Virus record (IMG/VR): IMGVR_UViG_3300025438_000031
Span: 1-47,202 of that record
Origin: a virus
Reading direction: 5' to 3' (one strand)
Length of the DNA: 47,202 nt
The position numbers and the translations under genes were made by a program. Below the pieces are notes generated by a model that was given only the letters and a program-made list of their open reading frames with translations, was not told the DNA's origin and searched no databases. Shown piece by piece: positions 7,478 to 15,545 of the stretch (the first letter of the stretch is position 1; every line of letters begins with the position of its first letter).

Positions 7478-8075
7478 AATATTCACTAAGTTTAATGCTA
7501 CCTTGAATTTCATCTCCCCAAGCATCCCATCCTTGTCTAATATTTCGGGAGAACAATTCTAATTTCTTTCCTTTAGATACTTTTTCAATAAGTTCATAAA
7601 AGAAGTCTGGTTTTTTTGAGTGGCAAGGGTAGCCGTTTACATATTGTCTTTTTTCTTCAAACCAAGTTCCGTTTATTTTTTTATTTACCAATTCATTAAC
7701 CTTGCCTTTGGTTGCAAAAATTAAGTATTCAGTAGACACTTTAAAAGTTCCGCCCATTCCACTACCTATTGGTTTTTTACACCATACAAGGGTTGTAGAG
7801 TATTTAAAACCCCAAGCCTTTACAACTTCTTCCGCTTTCATTAAATACTTATTTGTAACCCACAAATACAGGTGACAATTATCAGCAGTCAAGTTTTTAA
7901 TAGGCAGGTTTACTATGTCTTCAAATTTCATTGTGTTATAAGGCAAGTTTGCAGACTTATCGCTTTTTGGATTAAACACTTGTACCCCCTTTTCTTTTTT
8001 GTAACCACCGCTTAGAGGTCTCCCTGCTTTTTGCTCCCAAGCTGGGTCTGCATATATTATATTGTATTTATTCAT
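7476..8075 (-). CDS. MT-A70-family adenine methyltransferase (1)
   Basis: This 199-residue protein begins MNKYNIIYADPAW, with the DPAW catalytic motif at residues 10-13 as in MT-A70 (m6A) methyltransferases of phages. The C-terminal KLELFSRNIRQGWDAWGDE is the conserved end of the family (LELFaR...GWdvWGnE). The core motif order is complete. It differs from the 177-residue relative in the next cassette and shares with it a 5' leader and the cassette layout. Its stop codon lies in attC-like site A. The likely role is adenine methylation of phage DNA; sequence specificity cannot be read. Confidence 0.88.
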   Translation of the reverse strand: MNKYNIIYADPAWEQKAGRPLSGGYKKEKGVQVFNPKSDKSANLPYNTMKFEDIVNLPIKNLTADNCHLYLWVTNKYLMKAEEVVKAWGFKYSTTLVWCKKPIGSGMGGTFKVSTEYLIFATKGKVNELVNKKINGTWFEEKRQYVNGYPCHSKKPDFFYELIEKVSKGKKLELFSRNIRQGWDAWGDEIQGSIKLSEY

Positions 8076-8103
8076 ATTTATTCTTTAAAATCCGTTCATA
8101 CTA

Positions 8104-8161
8104 AAACCTAACAATGTGTAAAACGGCATTAAAACGACCGTTTACACTAAACGTTAGGTGT
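8104..8161 (+). repeat. attC-like site B
   Basis: R'' ACCTAAC (8106-8112) and R' GTTAGGT (8153-8159) both fit the attC core consensus RYYYAAC/GTTRRRY. The inner stem is GTGTAAAACGG (8116-8126) with CCGTTTACAC (8138-8147). The 5' arm carries one extra A, an extrahelical base of the sort that gives attC its strand polarity. The core is almost identical to site C (8713-8770). Confidence 0.75.
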
Positions 8162-8687
8162 AATATTCTCTAAGGTCAATGCTATCTTCAACCTCATTTC
8201 CCCAAATATCCCAACCCTGCTTTCCTTCTCTACAAAACATTTCAAGGCGGTCAGCACTTGGAAACCAATCCTTTATTAAATCTCTAATAAAATTCGGCTT
8301 CTTACTGTGTTTTGAGCGTTTCTCTACCATAACACTACTTATTCTTTTGTCACTTGTAGGTGGGCTAAATTTACCCTTCTTTGCTACTATAAGTATTTCG
8401 TGCTGTCCTCTAAACCAATAACCCATTCCAATAATCTGTTTATCCCAAATGCCTTGCGTTACATAAGTAAAGCCCCAAGCATCTATTACCTTTAGTGCTT
8501 CAAGTAATTTAGGAGCAGTAGCCCACAAATAAAGTACGGCATTTTTGTTTGTCATATTATCCACAGGTAAATCACATATTTCTTTTATGCTCATTGTTGG
8601 GTATTGGTTTTCAATATCTCTGCTTTTACTTTTACTAAAGTTATATCGCCAAGCAGGGTCGGCATAAATTACATCGTATTTTTTCAT
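8154..8687 (-). CDS. MT-A70-family adenine methyltransferase (2)
   Basis: This 177-residue protein begins MKKYDVIYADPAWRYN. DPAW lies at residues 10-13, followed by the family segment YPTMSIKEICDLPV and the C-terminal RLEMFCREGKQGWDIWGNE. It is complete for a small phage MT-A70 enzyme. The gene fills its cassette so tightly that its TAA stop (8156-8154) is part of the attC-like R' core. Having two MT-A70 genes side by side, in cassettes with the same leader motif, suggests duplication and divergence or repeated capture. Predicted role: m6A modification of phage DNA. Confidence 0.88.
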   Translation of the reverse strand: MKKYDVIYADPAWRYNFSKSKSRDIENQYPTMSIKEICDLPVDNMTNKNAVLYLWATAPKLLEALKVIDAWGFTYVTQGIWDKQIIGMGYWFRGQHEILIVAKKGKFSPPTSDKRISSVMVEKRSKHSKKPNFIRDLIKDWFPSADRLEMFCREGKQGWDIWGNEVEDSIDLREYYT

Positions 8688-8713
8688 CTTTATCTATTTT
8701 AATCCGTTCATAC

Positions 8714-8772
8714 TACACCTAACAATGTGTAAAACGGCATTAAAACGACCGTTTACACTCAGCGTTATATGC
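8714..8772 (+). repeat. attC-like site C
   Basis: R'' is TACACCTAAC (8714-8723), a 9-of-9 complement to the start of its cassette (8154-8162). R' is G(8764)|TTATATGC. The 37 nt between the cores are essentially the same as in site B, including the stem GTGTAAAACGG/CCGTTTACAC and the one-base bulge. The near-identity of two sites resembles the repeat families of chromosomal integrons. Confidence 0.75.
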
Positions 8773-8783
8773 AATGGCTACCA

Positions 8784-9296
8784 TCAGTCAATTACATAAG
8801 TTATTTTACAATCACCCACAAAGCCTTTTTGGTAATACAAACAGCCAACAGGGAAACCAAATGCAAATCCGTGTTTACTGCCACCGCCCATATAAACAAT
8901 CTCTTTTAACCCACCATATCCTATTACCATTTTTTGCACTTTATTACTTTTAAAGGCTTTGGCTATGGGCACAAAAAACACAACATTATCAGCAACAGAA
9001 AATGCTTTTTCTAAAAAAAGGTCATAAATACTATATGGTGGGTTTGTAATTATCCAATCTACCCTTTTATCCCATTTCAAGAAGTCAGTTCCTTCATCAA
9101 TTTCGCATCTGTATTTATGTTCATTATCAAATAAATCATAAAAAGCATTTTCACCAGCAGCAGGTTCTAATATCGAGCCTTGTGGTTTATAATAATCTAT
9201 AATCCATCTTGCTGTTGTCTTTTTAGTAAACACTTTATCAGCAGCAGTAGCCTTTTTAGTTGTATTAGGCTTTGTTGGTTTTCCGTTCTTAGTCAT
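8784..9296 (-). CDS. DNA methyltransferase (NPPY type), cassette 4
   Basis: This 170-residue protein has a basic N-terminus and then motif I, LEPAAGENAFYD (43-54), and motif IV, TNPPY (84-88), the order of gamma/alpha-type adenine methyltransferases. The segment VVFFVPIAKAFKSN and the final GGSKHGFAFGFP resemble small phage N6-adenine methyltransferases. It has no target recognition domain of any size, so specificity is unclear. It is the first gene downstream of promoter P1 in the cassette array. It could also modify a non-DNA substrate, but context favours DNA. Confidence 0.78.
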   Translation of the reverse strand: MTKNGKPTKPNTTKKATAADKVFTKKTTARWIIDYYKPQGSILEPAAGENAFYDLFDNEHKYRCEIDEGTDFLKWDKRVDWIITNPPYSIYDLFLEKAFSVADNVVFFVPIAKAFKSNKVQKMVIGYGGLKEIVYMGGGSKHGFAFGFPVGCLYYQKGFVGDCKITYVID

Positions 9297-9323
9297 AATT
9301 TCGTTTTTTTTAAATCCGCCACA

Positions 9324-9419
9324 GCATATAACAAAGTGTATAGCAAATAGCCTATTAATATTTAGTTTTTAATTCAATCTTAGTGCTTCGGCTACTTGCC
9401 ATACACTCAGCGTTGTGGT
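9324..9419 (+). repeat. attC-like site D, end of array
   Basis: R'' is GCATATAAC (9324-9332), the exact complement of the start of the fourth cassette (8765-8772). R' is G(9412)|TTGTGG. A strong stem pairs 9336-9352 with 9390-9406 with only G-U type deviations, around a 37-nt loop. At 96 nt it is the longest site within the array and lies between the cassettes and phage promoter P1. Confidence 0.75.
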
Positions 9420-9437
9420 GATTACTGAATTTGCCAT
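9369..9437 (-). CDS. 22-residue leader peptide crossing site D
   Basis: The ATG (9437-9435) follows the promoter P1 leader exactly where the genes of P2, P3 and P4 start. The frame reads MANSVITTTLSVWQVAEAL and ends after 22 codons within site D. It probably represents the start of an original phage early gene whose remainder was displaced by the array. It may now act as a translated leader for the first cassette, as small attI frames do in class 1 integrons. The role is inference. Confidence 0.45.
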   Translation of the reverse strand: MANSVITTTLSVWQVAEALRLN

Positions 9438-9496
9438 TGTCTCAAAGGTTTTGTTATTGTTGCTCTAAGATACTAAACTTTCAAACTATATGCAAA
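9438..9496 (-). promoter_or_regulatory. Promoter P1 driving the cassette array
   Basis: Reading leftward: -33 TTTG (9496-9493), 20 nt, then -7 box TATCTTAG (9472-9465), followed by the leader AGCAACAATAACAAA and the ATG at 9437. This is one of four near-identical promoter-leader elements in the window and fits the Bacteroidota primary sigma factor pattern TTTG/TAnnTTTG. It lies just after the helicase stop codon and points straight into the methyltransferase cassettes. Confidence 0.75.
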
Positions 9497-9503
9497 CTTT
9501 ATT

Positions 9504-10904
9504 TTATTTATTCTTTAAATATTTTTTAATTCTGGCTTTTACAGCGTCCATGAGGTCATTTTGTGTGTTTGATTTTCTCTGTAGAGACCTGAGCACCTGC
9601 TCGTCCATTGTACCCTCCATGAGTAACATGTGAATGATGACTTTCTCCAGCTGCCCTTGTCTGTCTAGTCTTTTGTTTAGCTGCTCGTAGAGCTCAAGGC
9701 TCCAGTTCATACCAAACCAGACCATGACACTACCTCCGTCTTGCAGGTTCAAGCCGTGCCCTCCTGAGGCTGGGTGCATGAGTAGCACTTGAATGTCTCC
9801 AGCGTTCCAGTCCAGAATGTCTTGGTCTGTTTTGAGCGTCCGAGGTTTGTATTTTTTAAGCCTCTTCTGGAGCCTGTGCAGGTCGTGCTTGTAGGCATAC
9901 GCTATCAAAACAGGGTGCCCGTTTGCGTTCTCCACGATCTCCTCAGCAGCATCCAGCTTGACGTCATGGACGCTGTGCACGTTTCGCTCTTCGTCGTAGA
10001 CAGCTCCATTTGCAAACTGCAGCAGCTTGTTTGATAGCGCTGCAGCGTTGACTGCAGAGATAGTCTTCTCTGGGTCTAGATCACTGAACATCTCCAAGAC
10101 TTGACTCTTCTCAAAATTGTCGTAGTCTTTGCGCTGCTTCTCTGAGAATTGCAAGTGTATCGGGTTCAAATGAACTCCCTTAGTTTTCAGGTAGTCCTTG
10201 GCTTTCATGCTGACACAGATGTCTTTTATCTGGTCATGAATTAAAGCGTCACTGTTTTTGTTTGGCTCATATTTATAAACTACATGCCCACTCCTTGCTC
10301 CTGCTGTGAAATACTTGCTCCTGTACTCTGAGATAGTTCTGCCCAGCCTTTCTCCTCGATCAAGCAAAAACATTTGAGCCCAGAGGTCAATGAGCCCATT
10401 AGGAGCAGGAGTGCCTGTCAGTCCTATAATCCGATCAAAAGACGGCTGCACTCTCTTGAGGGTTTTGAACCTCTGGGAGTTCCAAGACTTGAAGCTGCTG
10501 AGCTCGTCAATGACGAGAGCGTCCCAAGGCAGCATTGAACCTCCGAAAAGCCCACAGAGCCAAGCTACGTTGTCCCTGCCTATGATGTGGATGTCTGCAG
10601 CTTCATTGATTGCAGCCTCTCTCTGTTTGGGAGTTCCTACAATTTTGACAATTTTCAAGTGTTTGAGGTGTTCCCATTTTCGAGCCTCAGCGCCCCAGAC
10701 GGACTCAGCAACTCGTTTTGGAGCTATTATCAAAGAGCTGTCTATTTCTAACTCTTCATAAATAAGATCATTCAAAGCCGTCAAGGTCGTGGTGGTTTTT
10801 CCCATCCCCATGTCTAAGAACAGACCACAATGAGAGTTTTTCTTTATGTGCTCCCTGCCATACTGTTGATACTCGTGCAGGTCAGCCTCTGAGAGCGTTC
10901 TCAT
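9504..10904 (-). CDS. SNF2/DEAD-type phage helicase
   Basis: This 466-residue superfamily 2 ATPase has Walker A DMGMGKTTT (31-39), Walker B DELS (133-136), motif III LTGTPAPNG (162-170), and a C-terminal helicase half with GHGLNLQDGG and ELYEQLNKRLDRQGQ. This is the compact SNF2-like helicase found in many siphophage replication modules beside VRR-NUC and family A polymerase genes. It overlaps the VRR-NUC gene by 4 nt. The expected role is DNA unwinding or remodelling during replication or recombination. It is the last gene of the replication operon before P1 and the cassettes. Confidence 0.9.
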   Translation of the reverse strand: MRTLSEADLHEYQQYGREHIKKNSHCGLFLDMGMGKTTTTLTALNDLIYEELEIDSSLIIAPKRVAESVWGAEARKWEHLKHLKIVKIVGTPKQREAAINEAADIHIIGRDNVAWLCGLFGGSMLPWDALVIDELSSFKSWNSQRFKTLKRVQPSFDRIIGLTGTPAPNGLIDLWAQMFLLDRGERLGRTISEYRSKYFTAGARSGHVVYKYEPNKNSDALIHDQIKDICVSMKAKDYLKTKGVHLNPIHLQFSEKQRKDYDNFEKSQVLEMFSDLDPEKTISAVNAAALSNKLLQFANGAVYDEERNVHSVHDVKLDAAEEIVENANGHPVLIAYAYKHDLHRLQKRLKKYKPRTLKTDQDILDWNAGDIQVLLMHPASGGHGLNLQDGGSVMVWFGMNWSLELYEQLNKRLDRQGQLEKVIIHMLLMEGTMDEQVLRSLQRKSNTQNDLMDAVKARIKKYLKNK

Positions 10905-11194
10905 GCGTACTCCTCCAGTATAGCCAAGGCTTGAGCCTTCGAGTCGATCACCTCCACTCTAAAGCCTAATTTTTCTATCTTACTAATAATTACTTTTTGA
11001 ATAGGTTTGGTTTCTTTGCCCGTTGTTTTGACCTCTGCAAAAAACAGTCTCCCTTTAGGCAGCAGCACAAGTCTGTCGGGCAGTCCTGCATTCAGGAAAG
11101 GCAGCAATTTTATTGACCAGCCTCCTTGCTTTTTAGCCTGTTGACCTAGTGCTTTCTCTATGTCTTTCTCAGACTCAATATTTTTTTCTGGCAT
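10901..11194 (-). CDS. VRR-NUC domain nuclease
   Basis: A 97-residue stand-alone VRR-NUC protein. It has an N-terminal helix with SEKDIEKALGQQAKK, then GLPDRLVLLPKGRLFFAEVKT, holding the nuclease residues D and E-x-K, and a Q (KPIQ) further on. These are the PD-(D/E)xK-type active-site features of the family, which in phages is thought to process branched DNA. The 20-nt overlap with the primase gene and the 4-nt overlap with the helicase gene show one operon. The length is normal for phage forms. Confidence 0.88.
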   Translation of the reverse strand: MPEKNIESEKDIEKALGQQAKKQGGWSIKLLPFLNAGLPDRLVLLPKGRLFFAEVKTTGKETKPIQKVIISKIEKLGFRVEVIDSKAQALAILEEYA

Positions 11195-13565
11195 AAAATC
11201 TCTGTTTTCCGTACAGGTTAAAATTTTTGGTTGAGCTTTCCTCTTCCCAGTTGTCCAGCGATCTCATGACGTCATTCAAATCTCTGGTATTATATCGGGT
11301 CATGTCTTCCTTATTTTTCTCTAAGCATTCAGCCCAAATCTCTGCAATGCAGACATAGTTTCTCTCTTCCTCTGCAGTCTCTTTGCTGGAGAGAGGGTCT
11401 TGCAGAAAGAGCCGTCTGTCAAAAATGTCTCTGTCAGCCCAGTCTGCAGGCAGAAAGGTGTCCAAATACTCCTCAATGATGCCTTTTCTCTCGTCCGTCT
11501 CGCTGTGCTTTGCTTGCTCAATATAGGCTATTTTCTCAGCCTCTGAGCTCAAAAATAAAGGTTCTTTCTGCCTGAAAAGGTGCACAGCTTCAGCCCAAAC
11601 TTGAGCCAAACACTCGTCAAACTCTTCAGACCAGACGCTGCTCCGTGCTTTCTTTTGGTCAATGTCTACAGGCATGAACCGCCTATTCCCTGAGGGGTCT
11701 CTCAAAAAATCCTTGTTGTTTGTTGTCCCAAAAAATACGCACTGCCTTTTGTAGGTCTCTGAGGTTCGAGCATAGGCAGGTCTGAAAGTGTCCTCCTGCT
11801 TAGAGATAAAATGCTTCACGGACTCAACCTCTGCCTTTCTGAGTCCAGCCAGCTCTGCCATTTCAATAAGCCAAGCCCCCTGAATTTGCTCCAGAGCCTC
11901 CTTGCCTTTGACGGTCAGGAAAGTGTCAGAGAACCAGTCTCCTCCTAATTTCGAGATAAAAGTACTTTTCCCAGTCCCCTGTGCTCCTACCAGCGTCAAA
12001 ACCAGATCAAACTTCACTGCTGGTCTGTAGACCCTTGCTACAGCTCCGACAAGCATTTTTCTGATAGCTTCTCTCGTATAGATATTGTCTTGAGCTCCTA
12101 GAAAATCAATCAAAAGCGTGTCCACTCTTTCCTGCTCGTCCCATTCGAGCCCGTCCAGATAGTCTCTGACAGGGTGAAAGGAATATCTTTCAAACTCCAA
12201 AGCCAGAGCGTCATCTATTTTCAAGTTCCCAGCCACTCCGTACACAGTCTCAATGTAGTTTCTGACTCCTGAATAGTCTACATTTTTCATAGGCTCAGGA
12301 GTCTTGATTTCTCTCCAAGGAAGACTGCCAAAAACATACCTTTTCCCGTCAAAATCGTTCTGTCTGAAAAGCCCTCTCAAGTGAGGGTCGTTTGCAAAAA
12401 TCAAATTCAAATTGGAAGCGCTGGACAGATACCTGCCTTTATTGTCTGCCTCAAGTTCTGCTGCCCGCTCGGTGTCATCTTCTGAGAAATTCTCCTCTTT
12501 GGTAGAGGCGGCAAAGTCATATTTTGCATCTGCAAAACGCTCTGCAGCTATTACTTTTTTAACATCCTCGTCTGTACGTGCAAGCTCCTCCATTGCTTTG
12601 AAACTCTTGCTCTGAGTGCCCTCTCTCTGAGAGTCAGGGTCAAGGTGCCCAAACTTGTGCAGCCTGACAAGGTCGAAAGCGTTGCACAGTTTGCTGCCAC
12701 AGGGGTCAGTGCCGTGATGAGAGTAGGCAAATTTGTCCTCGTACACAATGAGTCCTGCAGAGGTAGAGCCTTTTGAATAGGTAAACCTGTCCTCGTGCTC
12801 TGTAGGCAAATAGATGTTCTCCAGAAAGGCTTGGATTGCTTCTCCTATGCTGTACGTCCGACAAAAGGCACCTACTACTCCAATTTTGGTCTCAGGGTCT
12901 TTCTGCTTGAGAGCATTGCTTTTGATCTCATCAAAGCTGCTGTCTGCAGTTGCCCACAAGCTGGAGTCTGTCCAGTCCAGATACGTGTCCAGCACCTCGT
13001 CTATATCCAGCCAGTCCCCGTCTTGGTACTCTCTATAGTAGTCCACGTCCTTAGGGCTGGAATTCCAGAACATGAGTCTGGCAGTTTGAAAAGTTGTATT
13101 ATCAAACAGGTCTATTCCTAGCACTCCAGCCACGTACCTGCCTACTGCCACGTACTCGTCAGCTGTAGCCTCTCTGCTCAGAGGCATGAGAAGCCTCAGG
13201 CGTGGTTCCTCAGGACTCCATTTATGAGTCCCATGCACCAGAGCAGCATTGTTGAACTGCAGGCAGAAGTCCTCCCAAAAATCTGAGTGTGCAAAGTCGA
13301 TGTCCAAAGTCAGCAGCTGCCTGTGCACTACATTCTGAGGCTTTCTCCTGCCAGCTCTCAGGTAGCCTCCCACATAGCCTCCTATATCTTTGATCTTGCT
13401 TTGGTCTTCCTTCGAGGCAGCAATGAACTCTTTAAAGGTCTCACTGGTTTTGTGCTCTGTCATTAACTTCTGGACAAGGTCAGACCACATCCATTTTTCA
13501 TTTTTCCACTTTCGAGACCGTGCACTGTAACCAATGGCAAGGTCTAAAATTCCGTCAAACTTCAT
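11175..13565 (-). CDS. VirE-type primase/helicase replication protein
   Basis: This 796-residue two-part replication protein has an N-terminal region (about 1-200) with LLTLDIDFAH at 84-93 and a BT4734-like primase-associated pattern. The C-terminal half is a VapE/VirE (PF05272-like) ATPase with Walker A GAQGTGKST (527-535), followed by GGDWFSDT, and later FFGTTNNKDFLRD and GNRRFMPVDI. Such proteins combine priming and helicase activity for phage replication. It follows the polymerase gene by a few nucleotides. A mid-protein HHGTDPC segment is seen in other members. It probably serves as the replicative primase-helicase. Confidence 0.85.
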   Translation of the reverse strand: MKFDGILDLAIGYSARSRKWKNEKWMWSDLVQKLMTEHKTSETFKEFIAASKEDQSKIKDIGGYVGGYLRAGRRKPQNVVHRQLLTLDIDFAHSDFWEDFCLQFNNAALVHGTHKWSPEEPRLRLLMPLSREATADEYVAVGRYVAGVLGIDLFDNTTFQTARLMFWNSSPKDVDYYREYQDGDWLDIDEVLDTYLDWTDSSLWATADSSFDEIKSNALKQKDPETKIGVVGAFCRTYSIGEAIQAFLENIYLPTEHEDRFTYSKGSTSAGLIVYEDKFAYSHHGTDPCGSKLCNAFDLVRLHKFGHLDPDSQREGTQSKSFKAMEELARTDEDVKKVIAAERFADAKYDFAASTKEENFSEDDTERAAELEADNKGRYLSSASNLNLIFANDPHLRGLFRQNDFDGKRYVFGSLPWREIKTPEPMKNVDYSGVRNYIETVYGVAGNLKIDDALALEFERYSFHPVRDYLDGLEWDEQERVDTLLIDFLGAQDNIYTREAIRKMLVGAVARVYRPAVKFDLVLTLVGAQGTGKSTFISKLGGDWFSDTFLTVKGKEALEQIQGAWLIEMAELAGLRKAEVESVKHFISKQEDTFRPAYARTSETYKRQCVFFGTTNNKDFLRDPSGNRRFMPVDIDQKKARSSVWSEEFDECLAQVWAEAVHLFRQKEPLFLSSEAEKIAYIEQAKHSETDERKGIIEEYLDTFLPADWADRDIFDRRLFLQDPLSSKETAEEERNYVCIAEIWAECLEKNKEDMTRYNTRDLNDVMRSLDNWEEESSTKNFNLYGKQRFYARKKY

Positions 13566-13568
13566 GCT

Positions 13569-15533
13569 CTAATCCTTTTTATAAAATTTAGTAAGATAGC
13601 CGTCTACATCTAGAGGCAGCCCTTCTGCCCAGCTGACGCCCTTGGACATAAGCCTGCACATCTCCTCAAGCTCTGCAGCTCCGTTTTTTACCTTGACCTC
13701 ACAGATGACCTCATCATGTACGTGCATGACCATGTCCTTACCCTTCTCAGCCAATGCTCTCATAGCCACAGCAAGCAGGTCTCTGGCAGTTGCTTGCACG
13801 ATGTTCTCCACAAGTTTGCCTCCATAGGTGTCTAAATACGTCCATTGCTTGGTCTCTTGGTTCACTCCTTGGTACTTGATAGACTCAGAGCCAAAGTGAT
13901 TTTTTCCAAAACGGGGTCTATAATAAAACAATTTTCTGCCAGAACACAACTCAATAGTGAGCATAGTCCCATCAAACTCAAAAGCAAGTCCCTTGTACTT
14001 GCTGACTATTCTGCGTTTGTGCTTAATGGCAGCCTTTGCCAGCTTCTCGATGTCGTACCACATCTTCACAATGGCAGGATTTGCTTTTCTCCATTTTTTT
14101 ACTATGGCAAGCATTTCAGGCTCGTCTAGTCCCATGTCTTCCCCTCCCATTCTTTTGAGCGCTCCTACAGAGCCTTGAAAGCCCAGAGCCAGCTCTGCAA
14201 CCTTTCCTTTGGCTCGTAGGTCTGATCCCTTTCCTATGGACTCTATAGGCGCTCCAAACATCATTGCAGCTGAGGCTTCATAAATTTTTCCGTGAGAGTG
14301 AAAAACGTCAAGCCTCCACTGTTCTCCAGCGAGCCAAGCAATGACTCTTGCCTCGATAGCACTAAAATCTGCTACAGCAAAAATATTGCCCTGAGAGGGT
14401 ATGAAAGATGTCCGTATAAGTTGGGAGAGTATGTCAGCCACGTTGTCAAAGAGCAGCTCCATGATCTCAAAATCTCCCTCTTTTACGACCTCCCTTGCCA
14501 GCTCTAAATCCTTCAAGTTGTTTCTCCTGAGGTTCTGCAACTGGATAAGTCTGCCAGCCCAGCGTCCTGTCCTGTTAGCTCCGTAAAATTGGAAGAGACC
14601 ATGGGCTCTCCCATCCTTACAGAAGCAGTTCAACATAGCTGTGTATTTCCTAGTTGAAGTTTTTGAGGACTTCTTTCTGAGCATTAAAATGTCCCTAACA
14701 GCCTCAGACTCAGTCTCCTGCAGGAGCTTAGGTATTTCGTCTTTTGCCAATGAGGTTATTTCTTTTTGCATGGCTTGACTCAACCACCCCTTGAGCTGAG
14801 CTGGGCTGTTAGGGTTTTCGATTCCTGAGACCTCTCTCATCTGAGAGATTATAAGTTTCTTAAATGTAGACTCAATTTTGACAGCGCTCCTGACCATATC
14901 CAAGTCCATGAAAATGCCTCTGTCATTGATTTTCTGATCTATGACGTAGTAGTATTTTTCTTGTTGAGGCAGCTCATATTCTGCCAGTTTTCTCATGACC
15001 TCTCTCTCTGCCTCAACATCCTGCACACAGTAGGCAAGGAAAGAAGCCCACTTTTCAGGGTCATGGTGTGGCAGGTTTCTAGTTCGTTTCCCGTTGGTTT
15101 TTGTAGGCTTGCAGGGCTTGCAGAAATAGTTGATAAGAGCCTTTCCTGCAGCGTCTTTTGCTTTGTCTTCAAGCTTCAAAGCTTTGGAGACCATGTCAAG
15201 CCCCAGAGGCAGTCCACAGTAGGCAGACTTAACTGCAGAGCAGTTCCACTGTTCTGCCTCGATAGGCAGAAAAGATTTGCCGATGGTCAAACGCTCAAAG
15301 TTGGCATTGTGAGCACATTTTTGAATTTTGGAGTCTTTAAAAGCCTCAAGAACTCGGTCAGGCAGCAGCTCTCCAGAGGCAAGGTCAACAATGTGAGTCG
15401 GCTCCTCGTCAAAGGCATAAGCAAGCATAAGAATTTCAAAGTCTGGAGCCTCTACATATTTATAGGCTCCTGCTTTTTTTAAGTTTATAGAGCTGAAAGT
15501 TTCAACATCAAGATGCAGTTTTTTCACAGTCAA
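13569..15533 (-). CDS. Family A DNA polymerase with 3'-5' exonuclease
   Basis: This 654-residue protein has exonuclease motifs DVET (9-12), HNANFE (75-80) and YCVQDVEAE (168-176). Polymerase motif A is ADFSAIEARV (388-397), motif B lies around KVAELALGFQGSVG (444-457) and motif C is HVHDEV near residue 606. All catalytic acids are present, so both proofreading and synthesis should be active. This is the usual siphophage replicative polymerase. The gene is preceded on its own strand by a hairpin-T terminator after the DUF2815 gene, so its level may be set by readthrough. The start with MTVKKLHLDVE matches the family. Confidence 0.93.
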   Translation of the reverse strand: MTVKKLHLDVETFSSINLKKAGAYKYVEAPDFEILMLAYAFDEEPTHIVDLASGELLPDRVLEAFKDSKIQKCAHNANFERLTIGKSFLPIEAEQWNCSAVKSAYCGLPLGLDMVSKALKLEDKAKDAAGKALINYFCKPCKPTKTNGKRTRNLPHHDPEKWASFLAYCVQDVEAEREVMRKLAEYELPQQEKYYYVIDQKINDRGIFMDLDMVRSAVKIESTFKKLIISQMREVSGIENPNSPAQLKGWLSQAMQKEITSLAKDEIPKLLQETESEAVRDILMLRKKSSKTSTRKYTAMLNCFCKDGRAHGLFQFYGANRTGRWAGRLIQLQNLRRNNLKDLELAREVVKEGDFEIMELLFDNVADILSQLIRTSFIPSQGNIFAVADFSAIEARVIAWLAGEQWRLDVFHSHGKIYEASAAMMFGAPIESIGKGSDLRAKGKVAELALGFQGSVGALKRMGGEDMGLDEPEMLAIVKKWRKANPAIVKMWYDIEKLAKAAIKHKRRIVSKYKGLAFEFDGTMLTIELCSGRKLFYYRPRFGKNHFGSESIKYQGVNQETKQWTYLDTYGGKLVENIVQATARDLLAVAMRALAEKGKDMVMHVHDEVICEVKVKNGAAELEEMCRLMSKGVSWAEGLPLDVDGYLTKFYKKD

Positions 15534-15545
15534 AGGTTTTGGAGG

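Larger units (their letters stand above)
6573..9412. mobile_element. Integron-like array of four methyltransferase cassettes
   Basis: Four consecutive modules (6573-7469, 7470-8153, 8154-8764, 8765-9412) each begin just after a G|TT core and end at a site whose R'' half is the exact complement of the module's own start. The pairs are TTATGTGT/ACACATAA, TTAGGTTT/AAACCTAA, TTAGGTGTA/TACACCTAA and TTATATGC/GCATATAA. The pairing is different for every module, which is the signature of integron gene cassettes with attC sites and not of an ordinary repeat. Each module carries one DNA methyltransferase gene and is visibly AT-richer than the phage backbone. All four genes read leftward, with promoter P1 upstream of them. 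No integrase gene is present in the window. Confidence 0.75.

Noticed and set aside
6573-9412. Restriction-modification operon
   Set aside because: No endonuclease or specificity subunit accompanies any of the methyltransferases.
7381-9420. REP/IS200-type palindromes as explanation for the attC-like sites
   Set aside because: The ends are module-specific complements and the palindromes have different loops and cores, which a dispersed repeat family does not predict.
12795-13121. Plus-strand frame of 108 codons in the primase gene
   Set aside because: Antisense to a catalytic domain with recognisable family sequence.
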